The notes under the pieces are model-generated. The model did no database searches, was not told the DNA's origin, and saw only the letters and a list, made by a program, of their open reading frames with translations. Shown piece after piece: positions 56,845-64,000 of a stretch of DNA of 64,000 nucleotides (the first letter of the stretch is position 1; every line of letters starts with the position of its first letter). This stretch comes from Salinivibrio sp. ES.052 (GTDB lineage Bacteria > Pseudomonadota > Gammaproteobacteria > Enterobacterales > Vibrionaceae). The stretch covers positions 1,582,251-1,646,250 of the forward strand of contig NZ_FSRI01000001.1 of NCBI RefSeq assembly GCF_900141775.1. The letters are read 5' to 3'. A program made the position numbers and the translations under genes.

Positions 56845-57060
56845 TTATTTGGTGACGTGTAAACGCGAGGCTGGCGTATCTAACCAAGCGATGGTAAACC
56901 CTTCGCGAGTGAAGTACTTTGGAATATCATCTTTCGCACCTTGATCGCCCAGTAAAACAACTAATTGTTCTCCCTCACGTAACGACGCCGCGGCACGCTT
57001 TGCTAAGATCAGTGCCATTGGACAAACATGCTCCCGTAAATCAAGTGTTTGACATTCCAT
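56845..57060 (-). CDS. TusA/SirA-family sulfurtransferase-like protein
   Basis: A 71-residue protein with the TusA fold pattern and the CPM motif (LREHVCPMALILAKRA; Cys13), the sulfur-carrying cysteine of the family. Its link to perM by 13 bp is conserved in vibrios. It is divergent from bepA. Whether it acts in thiouridine synthesis like TusA or elsewhere cannot be told. Confidence 0.82.
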   Translation of the reverse strand: MECQTLDLREHVCPMALILAKRAAASLREGEQLVVLLGDQGAKDDIPKYFTREGFTIAWLDTPASRLHVTK

Positions 57061-57186
57061 TCTGTCTCACCGGTCGGTATTATCGTCAGTATTGTAATGG
57101 ACATTAGATAGAACGCCAACGAAACCCATACAGGTTTTATCGGTCTGTACTTAGGTATCGCCCACTTTTTAAAGGTAATCACGCTT

Positions 57187-58686
57187 ATGTCGCCACGCGC
57201 ACCTGACTCTTGGAAAAAGAAAAAGGCTCGCCGCCTAGTCACATATGCGCTCGCTGGCGTCCTCGCAAGCGCGCCTGTGTCTGCGAGCGTTGAGTCATAC
57301 CAAAGTGACTTACCCGACATTGGTACCGCCGCCGTCAGTACGCTGTCTGTCGCCAAAGAAAGAGAGTTTGGTGATGCCTATATGCGGATGCTGAGGGCCA
57401 GCAAACCCATTATCGACGATCCGGTGCTCAGTGAGTACGTCAATGCACTGGGTCATCGTCTCGTGGCCAACGCGAATGATGTTCGCACGCCATTTCGATT
57501 TATTTTAATCGATAATCAAGCCATCAATGCGTTTGCATTTTTTGGCGGCTATGTTGCCATGCACTCAGGTCTGTTCTTGCATGCCAAAACAGAAAGTGAA
57601 TTGGCGTCGGTGATGGCGCACGAAATCGCGCACGTGACTCAACGTCATCTGGCTCGCAGTATGGAAGAGCAAGCGCAGACGTCTCCACTTACGGTGGCGG
57701 CACTAGTTGGCTCCTTGATGCTCGCGATTGCGGCTCCCGAAGCCGGCATTGCGGCTGCCCATGCGGCCACCGCTGGCAGTATACAAAATCAAATCAATTT
57801 CACTCGTCGTAACGAAGAGGAAGCCGATAGGATCGGCATTGAAACGCTAGCTCGCGCTGACTTTAATGTTCAAGCCATGCCGCGATTTTTCTCTCGACTT
57901 GCTGATGAGTACCGCTACGCTAGCCAAATGCCTGAGTATTTTAGTACTCACCCATTGCCCGTATCTCGGATCACCGATTCGCGCGCACGAGCAAGGCAAT
58001 ATCCTCAGAAGCGGGTGCCTGAATCGCCAGATTACCAGCTCGCCCGAGCGCGAATCGTGGCGCGATACAGTGGCATCGCCAACCGCTCTGCGATGGACTG
58101 GTTTGAGCGGCGTTATCAAGACGCATCACCTGCTGAAAAACACAGCCTCGACTACGGGATGGCTCTGCTTGATATTGACGCTCGCCGCTTTGATAAAGCA
58201 CGTGAGAAATTAATACCGCTTATCAAAGCCCAACCCAATAACCGATTTTTCATTGATGCAATGACTGATCTGAATATCGGTGAAAAGCAGTATGACAAGG
58301 CCTTATCTCGTCTCGAAAAAGCGTTAAACCATCAACCCAGTAATCGCGTATTACTACTTAATCATGCGTATACGCTGGTCAAAGCGAAACGTGGATCCAG
58401 TGCAATTAAAGCCTTAGAGCGCTATACCCACCAGTACGCCGATGACAGCAATGGGTGGTTTTTGTTACAACAAGCGTACGAGAGCACGGGAGCACATCGT
58501 GACGGTGAGTTAGCTGCGCAAGGGGAACGCTATGCCTTACGCGGTCAATGGAGTAAAGCCATTCGTAATTATACGCAAGCCGCTCAGCTGGCTGAGTTAG
58601 GCAGCTTGACACAGGCACGTTATGATGCACGACTCGACCAATTGCGTCATAAGCAAGCACGCTTTAAAACGCTCAGTGATCGTTAA
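57187..58686 (+). CDS. bepA: periplasmic M48 metalloprotease/chaperone BepA
   Basis: Guards outer-membrane assembly by degrading or helping stalled LptD and other barrels. It has a signal peptide with a basic N-region (KKKKARR) and hydrophobic core to about residue 34. The zinc motif is HEIAH (His145, Glu146, His149) with the third ligand in EEEAD (210-214), followed by C-terminal TPR repeats (from about 310). The length of 499 is normal. Functionally it fits with BamC and LptE encoded nearby. Confidence 0.94.
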   Translation: MSPRAPDSWKKKKARRLVTYALAGVLASAPVSASVESYQSDLPDIGTAAVSTLSVAKEREFGDAYMRMLRASKPIIDDPVLSEYVNALGHRLVANANDVRTPFRFILIDNQAINAFAFFGGYVAMHSGLFLHAKTESELASVMAHEIAHVTQRHLARSMEEQAQTSPLTVAALVGSLMLAIAAPEAGIAAAHAATAGSIQNQINFTRRNEEEADRIGIETLARADFNVQAMPRFFSRLADEYRYASQMPEYFSTHPLPVSRITDSRARARQYPQKRVPESPDYQLARARIVARYSGIANRSAMDWFERRYQDASPAEKHSLDYGMALLDIDARRFDKAREKLIPLIKAQPNNRFFIDAMTDLNIGEKQYDKALSRLEKALNHQPSNRVLLLNHAYTLVKAKRGSSAIKALERYTHQYADDSNGWFLLQQAYESTGAHRDGELAAQGERYALRGQWSKAIRNYTQAAQLAELGSLTQARYDARLDQLRHKQARFKTLSDR

Positions 58687-58711
58687 TTCATTTCAAAAAA
58701 GGATAGATGTT

Positions 58712-59068
58712 GTGACCACTATTACGCTGTACCACAACCCACGCTGCTCAAAAAGCCGAGAAACCCTCAAACTGCTTGAATCTGAGGGCGTCACGCCGAA
58801 CATTGTGAAATATTTAGACTCACCATTATCGGCTGAGGCTCTTTCCATGTTGAAGCAACAGCTGGGCGTTGCGTCATTTCGCGACATGATGCGCACCAAA
58901 GAAGCCGATTATAAGGCAGCTAATTTGGGTGACGCGTCGGTGGAAGAAGCGCAACTGTTAGAGGCGATGGTCAATAATCCAAAATTGATGGAACGCCCTA
59001 TTGCCATTAAAGGCGAAAAAGCAGTGATTGGTCGCCCACCTGAAAATGTATTAGCGCTCATCCAATGA
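58712..59068 (+). CDS. arsC: arsenate reductase (glutaredoxin type, ArsC/YfgD)
   Basis: A 118-residue thioredoxin-fold protein with NPRCSKSRETL (Cys12) and the later RPIAIKGEKAVIGRPPE stretch of the glutaredoxin-coupled ArsC group. GTG 58712 has AAGGA about eight bases ahead; earlier starts lie within bepA. The bepA-arsC(yfgD) pairing is conserved. It overlaps wrbA by four bases (ATGA). No arsenic operon surrounds it, so its role may be a general redox one. Confidence 0.9.
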   Translation: MTTITLYHNPRCSKSRETLKLLESEGVTPNIVKYLDSPLSAEALSMLKQQLGVASFRDMMRTKEADYKAANLGDASVEEAQLLEAMVNNPKLMERPIAIKGEKAVIGRPPENVLALIQ

Positions 59069-59655
59069 CACAGGTTCTCGTACTCTATTACAGCCGCTCG
59101 GGTAATACCCGCAAGCTCGCCCAGCAAGTTGCGCGGGGAATTGAAGCTCAGGGCGTGGAAGCGGTGCTGCGTACCGTGCCAGAGCTACCTGCTTATGCCG
59201 ATGGTAAAATGCCTGAAACCGTGGCGAAAGACCCCTTTGTGACACGCCAAGATTTGTTGAACTGCCATGGCTTAGCCCTCGGAAGCCCTGTGCGCTTTGG
59301 TAATATGGCGGCACCATTAAAGCAATTTATTGACAGCACCAGTAGTGAGTGGCTGTCTGGCACCTTGATTGACAAACCTGCCGCAGTATTTGGTGCGGGG
59401 TCAATGCTTCATGGTGGACAAGAAACCACACTGCTGACAATGACCGTACCACTGCTCCATCATGGCATGATGCTGATGGGTGTTCCTCACAGCGAAGCGG
59501 CCTTACACACCACAAAAGGAGGGGGATCGCCCTACGGCGCATCCACTGTGGCTGAGTCTCATCAGCCATTAATGGCTGACGAAAAACAAATCGCTAAAAC
59601 GCTAGGACAACGCCTGGCACGTGTGGCGCACACCTTTCACCAACATCTGGGATAA
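59065..59655 (+). CDS. wrbA: NAD(P)H:quinone oxidoreductase WrbA
   Basis: A flavodoxin-like FMN protein that reduces quinones by two electrons. The FMN phosphate loop is YYSRSGNTRKLAQ (about 9-20); GSPVRFGNMAAP and the HGGQETT segment are family signatures. The length of 196 is typical. It is translationally coupled to arsC and followed 12 bp later by the DUF2069 gene. Confidence 0.93.
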   Translation: MTQVLVLYYSRSGNTRKLAQQVARGIEAQGVEAVLRTVPELPAYADGKMPETVAKDPFVTRQDLLNCHGLALGSPVRFGNMAAPLKQFIDSTSSEWLSGTLIDKPAAVFGAGSMLHGGQETTLLTMTVPLLHHGMMLMGVPHSEAALHTTKGGGSPYGASTVAESHQPLMADEKQIAKTLGQRLARVAHTFHQHLG

Positions 59656-59667
59656 AAGGATACAATT

Positions 59668-60108
59668 GTGACTGACCCTCGGCTCGCATTAATGCGTAAG
59701 CTCTCGTTGCTGAGTAACCTAGGTCTGATTGCCTGGGTTGTCATTTGGCACGCTTATTTATCACCTCATCCTCACCTCAATGCATGGGCCGTCACCATTG
59801 GCTGGACCCTTCCCCTGCTCTTCCCGTTGCCAGGGATCATAAAAGGCAAAGCATTTACCCACGCGTGGGCGAACTTTATTTTAATGTTCTATTTTTTGCA
59901 TGCCTTTACCATCCTCTACGTCGATGAAGGAGAACGATGGCTGGCGGCAGCAGAACTGCTATTGATTACTTGCGCCTTTGCCAGCAACATTGTTTTTGCA
60001 CGCTGGATGGGGAAATCCCAAGGCCTCAAGTTACCTCGTCTCTCGCAAGTGGAGAAAGAAGAGCGCCAGCGCTATGAAGGTAATAACGACACGCCTTCAA
60101 ACCCCTAA
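59668..60108 (+). CDS. DUF2069 membrane protein
   Basis: A 146-residue protein with four predicted membrane helices (about 11-30, 41-57, 68-84, 92-110) and a charged tail. GTG 59668 has AAAAGGATA upstream. The gene follows wrbA as in other gammaproteobacteria. Function is unknown. Confidence 0.85.
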   Translation: MTDPRLALMRKLSLLSNLGLIAWVVIWHAYLSPHPHLNAWAVTIGWTLPLLFPLPGIIKGKAFTHAWANFILMFYFLHAFTILYVDEGERWLAAAELLLITCAFASNIVFARWMGKSQGLKLPRLSQVEKEERQRYEGNNDTPSNP

Positions 60109-60131
60109 AGGATCGCTCAAATACGTCGACA

Positions 60132-60154
60132 AAGCCAAGCATCACGCTTGGCTT
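60132..60154. terminator. hairpin between convergent DUF2069 and ybeL genes
   Basis: AAGCCAAGC (60132-60140) pairs with GCTTGGCTT (60146-60154) around ATCAC. The T tracts are weak on both sides. It lies just upstream of the minus-strand gene stop and may act as a partial bidirectional terminator. Confidence 0.6.
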
Positions 60155-60638
60155 AAACAGGGTAAGGACGACGGGAAAAGTAACGATGCCCACATTGGGT
60201 GCAAGGGGTAATCACATCCACTCGGCTGTGACGGGTTTGATGTTGGCACTGCTCACACTGTAAAACCCCTAAGCCTACAATTTCACCGGCCTCGTACACG
60301 CCATGGTGTTGGAGGTCATCAAATACTTCACGCCACTCGAGCTGAGTGCGGTCGGTGATTTCCGCTAACTGTTCCCAAATCGAATTCGCGATAAGATCGT
60401 TAAACACCTGGCTATCAATGTCTTCAGTCTGTGCCTTATCGTATTGCTCACCAAAGGCTTTCACATCACGGTTAAAATACGCTTCGATCAATGCCCATTC
60501 ATCCTTGGTGAGATCGGCCGCGGCTTTGAGATATTGGTCGGACAATGTCACCCAGTGAGACAATGCCTCGGGACTGTTCTCTAACGCCGCTTTGACCCGT
60601 TCGATGATACTTTGTTGGGGATCTTTCTCTTTATTCAT
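60153..60638 (-). CDS. ybeL: zinc-ribbon protein YbeL (DUF1451)
   Basis: A 161-residue protein with a helical N-terminal region and a C-terminal zinc ribbon, C-x2-C (CEQC) and C-x2-C (CTQC). ATG 60638 has AGGA upstream; the TTG at 60656 is less likely. It is divergent from leuS, the same arrangement as E. coli ybeL-leuS. Function is unknown. Confidence 0.88.
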   Translation of the reverse strand: MNKEKDPQQSIIERVKAALENSPEALSHWVTLSDQYLKAAADLTKDEWALIEAYFNRDVKAFGEQYDKAQTEDIDSQVFNDLIANSIWEQLAEITDRTQLEWREVFDDLQHHGVYEAGEIVGLGVLQCEQCQHQTRHSRVDVITPCTQCGHRYFSRRPYPV

Positions 60639-60744
60639 GGCCCTGTCCTGATTCAAGTGTTGTTGCGGTCTCTGCCTTTCGTTATTCTATGACGATATTT
60701 CTCTTTCAGGTTTTACCTTTCTCACAGAATCTCGGAAGCCATCG

Positions 60745-63321
60745 ATGCAAGAACAATATAGCCCGCAAGATATTGAACAAAAAGTTCAAGCCCATTGGGA
60801 TGACAATAAAACCTTTGTGGTTCATGAAGACCCTAACAAAGAAAAATTCTACTGTCTTTCTATGTTTCCCTACCCAAGTGGCCGACTGCACATGGGGCAT
60901 GTCCGTAACTACACCATCGGTGATGTCATTTCCCGTTACCAAAGGCTGCAAGGCAAAAATGTGATGCAGCCTATTGGTTGGGATGCATTTGGTCTTCCAG
61001 CCGAAGGTGCCGCGATCAAAAACAAAACGGCCCCGGCACCTTGGACTTACGAAAACATTGATTACATGAAAGGCCAGCTCAAAATGCTGGGGTTTGGCTA
61101 CGATTGGAGCCGTGAAGTTGCCACCTGCAGCCCGGATTACTATCGTTGGGAGCAAAAATTCTTCACCACGCTTTACAACAAAGGCCTGGTTTATAAAAAG
61201 ACCTCGTCGGTGAACTGGTGCCCACACGATCAAACAGTACTCGCCAACGAGCAAGTTCACGAAGGTTGCTGCTGGCGCTGTGACACCCCTGTTGAGCAAA
61301 AAGAAATCCCTCAGTGGTTCATTAAAATCACTGATTATGCAGAAGAACTACTGCAAGACATCGACAAACTGGACGGTTGGCCTGACATGGTGAAAACCAT
61401 GCAGCGTAACTGGATTGGTCGCTCAGAAGGTGTCGAACTGACGTTTGATGTTGAAGGCGAGCATCCGGCACTCGACGTGTATACCACGCGTCCAGATACG
61501 CTGATGGGCGTCACTTACGTGGGGATTGCAGCCGGTCACCCTCTCGCGGAGGCCGCGGCCAAAGACAACCCTGCTCTCGCTGAATTCGTCCAAGAATGCC
61601 GTAACACCAAAGTCGCCGAAGCAGAGCTGGCGACCATGGAGAAAAAAGGCATGGCGACCGGTTTGTATGCCACGCATCCGTTGAACGGACGTCGTGTACC
61701 TATCTTTGTCGCTAACTTTGTATTGATGGATTACGGCACTGGCGCAGTAATGGCGGTACCCGCTCATGACCAACGCGACTTCGAATTTGCCCACAAGTAC
61801 GCACTGGACATTGAACCGGTGATCCTCGATGAAAACGGCAATGCGCCCGATTTGTCAGAACAAGCGTATACCGAAAAAGGCAAACTGTTTAACTCTGGTG
61901 AGTTTGACGGGTTAGACTTTAACACAGCCTTCGATGCCATTGCCGCTAAGCTCGAAACCCTCGGCAAAGGGAAAAAAACGGTTAACTTCCGCTTGCGCGA
62001 CTGGGGCGTCTCTCGCCAGCGTTATTGGGGTGCACCGATCCCAATGCTGAACACCGAAGATGGTGAGGTCGTGCCCGTCCCTACCGAAGAGCTTCCTGTC
62101 ATTCTGCCTGAAGACGTGGTCATGGATGGCGTACAAAGCCCGATTAAAGCCGACAAACAATGGGCTCAAACCCAGTACCAAGGGAAGCCTGCGCTGCGTG
62201 AAACTGATACCTTTGATACCTTTATGGAATCGTCGTGGTACTACGCACGTTATTGCTCACCGCAAGCGGATCAAATGCTGGATCCAAGCGCTGCCAATTA
62301 TTGGCTTCCGGTTGATCAGTATATCGGCGGCATTGAGCACGCATGTATGCACCTCTTATACTCACGCTTTTTCCATAAGCTATTGCGCGACGAGAACATG
62401 GTCGACAGCGATGAGCCATTTAAGCAGCTACTATGCCAAGGCATGGTACTTGCCGATGCGTTCTATTACACCGACGAAAAAGGCGTGCGCGTGTGGGTAT
62501 CACCGACCGACGTAACCGTTGAGCGTGATAACAAAGGGCAAATCGTTAGTGCGGTCGACAACCAAGGGAACACCGTCACCCACGCAGGCATGACCAAGAT
62601 GTCGAAGTCGAAAAATAACGGCATTGATCCACAGTTAATGGTGGAAAAATATGGTGCCGACACAATGCGTCTGTTCATGATGTTTGCTGCGCCCGCTGAT
62701 ATGACCTTGGAATGGCAAGAATCAGGGGTTGAAGGCTCACACCGTTTCTTACGCCGCGTCTGGAAACTGGTCTACGAACATAACCAGAAAGGACAGGTGG
62801 TTGCGCTGGATGTAGAGGCATTGAACAACGATCAAAAAGCGCTACGACGTGATGTGCACAAAGCCATTGCTAAAGTCAGTGACGACATGGGCCGTCGCCA
62901 AACCTTTAACACGGCCATTGCCGCCATCATGGAGCTCATGAATCGCTTGGTAAAAGCCCCACAAGACAGTGAACAAGACCGTGCCGTATTGGATGAAGCA
63001 CTAAAAGCTGTCGTTGTGATGCTTTACCCTATCACGCCGCATGTTTGCTTTACGTTGTGGCATTCGCTGGGTGAAAGCGATATTGACAATGCCGCTTGGC
63101 CGCAGGCCGATAAAGACGCCATGGTCGAGGACGAGAAGCTGATCATTGTGCAAGTGAACGGTAAGCTTCGTGCTAAGATCACCGTCGCCGCCAACGCGGA
63201 GAAAGAGTCCGTTGAATCACAAGCGATGACCGATGAAAACGTGGTGAAATTTACCGAAGGCAAAACGGTTCGCAAAGTCATTTATGTGCCAGGCAAACTG
63301 GTTAACATTGTGGCTAACTAA
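60745..63321 (+). CDS. leuS: leucyl-tRNA synthetase
   Basis: A class I synthetase that charges tRNA-Leu, including the tRNA-Leu(CAG) encoded at 3.9 kb. HIGH-type motif HMGH is at residues 49-52, the CP1 editing domain has the [12 protein letters not shown] threonine-rich motif (about 245), and KMSKS is at about 618-622. The length of 858 is normal. It begins a leuS-lptE-holA operon. Confidence 0.98.
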   Translation: MQEQYSPQDIEQKVQAHWDDNKTFVVHEDPNKEKFYCLSMFPYPSGRLHMGHVRNYTIGDVISRYQRLQGKNVMQPIGWDAFGLPAEGAAIKNKTAPAPWTYENIDYMKGQLKMLGFGYDWSREVATCSPDYYRWEQKFFTTLYNKGLVYKKTSSVNWCPHDQTVLANEQVHEGCCWRCDTPVEQKEIPQWFIKITDYAEELLQDIDKLDGWPDMVKTMQRNWIGRSEGVELTFDVEGEHPALDVYTTRPDTLMGVTYVGIAAGHPLAEAAAKDNPALAEFVQECRNTKVAEAELATMEKKGMATGLYATHPLNGRRVPIFVANFVLMDYGTGAVMAVPAHDQRDFEFAHKYALDIEPVILDENGNAPDLSEQAYTEKGKLFNSGEFDGLDFNTAFDAIAAKLETLGKGKKTVNFRLRDWGVSRQRYWGAPIPMLNTEDGEVVPVPTEELPVILPEDVVMDGVQSPIKADKQWAQTQYQGKPALRETDTFDTFMESSWYYARYCSPQADQMLDPSAANYWLPVDQYIGGIEHACMHLLYSRFFHKLLRDENMVDSDEPFKQLLCQGMVLADAFYYTDEKGVRVWVSPTDVTVERDNKGQIVSAVDNQGNTVTHAGMTKMSKSKNNGIDPQLMVEKYGADTMRLFMMFAAPADMTLEWQESGVEGSHRFLRRVWKLVYEHNQKGQVVALDVEALNNDQKALRRDVHKAIAKVSDDMGRRQTFNTAIAAIMELMNRLVKAPQDSEQDRAVLDEALKAVVVMLYPITPHVCFTLWHSLGESDIDNAAWPQADKDAMVEDEKLIIVQVNGKLRAKITVAANAEKESVESQAMTDENVVKFTEGKTVRKVIYVPGKLVNIVAN

Positions 63322-63335
63322 CAAGGAGCGCTGGA

Positions 63336-63959
63336 GTGACTCTGTTTAACACTGTACTTCGCTCCCTGCTCGTCGCGGTGGTCTCTTTGACCATCGCGTC
63401 TTGCGGGTTTGCCTTGCGTGGCAGCTACAACCTGCCCGATGAGGTGAATAAGGTGTCATTAACAAGCTTTGACTCTTACGGTGAACTGACCCGTCAAATG
63501 CGAAATGTATTGCGCCAACACAAGGTACAAATCGTGTCACCATCCAAAGAGGTGGCCAATATCCATTTACTCAGTGAAAGCAACAGCGAGCAAACCTTGT
63601 CGCTGTATCAAAACAGCCGGGTCGCGGAAAAAGAATTTCGCTATGTGGCGCGATATCGTGTCACGGTACCGAATAAAGGCAGTTATACCTACAACACCAC
63701 ATTAAGCCGTAACTTTCTCGACAACCCACTGACCGCATTGGCTAAATCGGTAGAGCAAGATAAACTAGTGGCAGAGATGCGCACCGAAGCGACCCGTCAA
63801 ATTATGCGCCAACTGTCTCAACTGAAGGGCGACATCGCGGAGTTTGAGCGCCAACAAGCAGAGCAAGCCGCGCTGAAAAAATTGGAGCAAGGAGCGTCTC
63901 CTAGTGAGCCAAACGTTATCATCGAAACGCGTCAAACTGAGTCAAAGACTGCACAATGA
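63336..63959 (+). CDS. lptE: LPS-assembly lipoprotein LptE
   Basis: A lipoprotein plug of the LptD barrel that inserts lipopolysaccharide in the outer membrane. The signal peptide ends in IASC (Cys23), and the mature start GFALRGSYNLP is characteristic. GTG 63336 has AAGGAG upstream, 14 bp after leuS. The length of 207 includes a charged, Glu/Gln-rich C-terminal tail. The stop overlaps holA by four bases. Confidence 0.94.
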   Translation: MTLFNTVLRSLLVAVVSLTIASCGFALRGSYNLPDEVNKVSLTSFDSYGELTRQMRNVLRQHKVQIVSPSKEVANIHLLSESNSEQTLSLYQNSRVAEKEFRYVARYRVTVPNKGSYTYNTTLSRNFLDNPLTALAKSVEQDKLVAEMRTEATRQIMRQLSQLKGDIAEFERQQAEQAALKKLEQGASPSEPNVIIETRQTESKTAQ

Positions 63960-64000
63960 TGAGAACCTACCCTGAACAATTGGCGCAGCAGCTTAATCAG
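63956..64000 (+). CDS. holA: DNA polymerase III delta subunit, 5' end only
   Basis: The first 15 codons (MMRTYPEQLAQQLNQ) are visible before the window ends; they match the E. coli HolA start (M-x-R-x-YPEQL). The position after lptE with an ATGA overlap is the conserved leuS-lptE-holA order. HolA is the clamp-loader subunit that opens the beta clamp. Confidence 0.85.
   Translation, partial: MMRTYPEQLAQQLNQ

Overview
The window reads as a chromosomal segment of a Vibrionaceae-type gammaproteobacterium. Gene order and protein sequence support this: ispE-prs, pth-ychF, a tRNA Met-Leu-Gln cluster beside ubiF-miaB-phoL-ybeY-corC-lnt, gltX/ligA/zipA/cysZ/cysK, ptsHI-crr, purC-bamC-dapA-bcp-perM, leuS-lptE-holA, and an Hcp that resembles the V. 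cholerae protein almost residue for residue. Base composition looks near 50% GC, which suggests Salinivibrio or a close relative rather than a low-GC Vibrio. The genus is an inference.

Layout. 1-29.4 kb is dense housekeeping DNA: isoprenoid and PRPP synthesis, translation quality control, tRNA modification, ubiquinone synthesis, rRNA maturation, lipoprotein acylation, uracil uptake, DNA ligation, division, sulfate/cysteine metabolism, the sugar phosphotransferase system and lysine synthesis. One notable defect is uraA, split by a one-base deficit in a G run. 29.4-50.5 kb is an accessory island. It begins with low-GC DNA and IS256-family remnants, then holds a minus-strand auxiliary type VI secretion (T6SS) operon: hcp, vgrG, a PAAR-phospholipase effector, three tandem ankyrin-repeat paralogues (probable immunity array), two DUF4123 adaptors, and a 1586-residue Rhs effector with a colicin E3-like C-terminus and an immunity gene. 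Behind it lies a tail of orphan Rhs C-terminal cassettes (GIY-YIG nuclease plus immunity; an unassigned toxin plus immunity; a decayed core). Every cassette boundary carries the same scar: the last ~25 codons and right end of an IS256-family transposase plus a conserved ~40-bp element. 50.7-64 kb returns to housekeeping genes (purC, bamC, dapA, bcp, perM, bepA, arsC, wrbA, leuS, lptE, holA start).

How it works together. The T6SS operon has a textbook sigma-54 control region upstream of hcp: a -24/-12 element, a candidate IHF site, and two 16-bp dyads exactly 21 bp apart. Hcp and VgrG would form the tube and spike, the PAAR-lipase would cap the spike, the DUF4123 proteins would load effectors, and the ankyrin and small downstream proteins would protect the producer. 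The orphan cassettes share nearly identical core sequence with the full-length Rhs gene, so homologous recombination could swap the active toxin/immunity pair. The structural T6SS genes are not in this window and must lie elsewhere.
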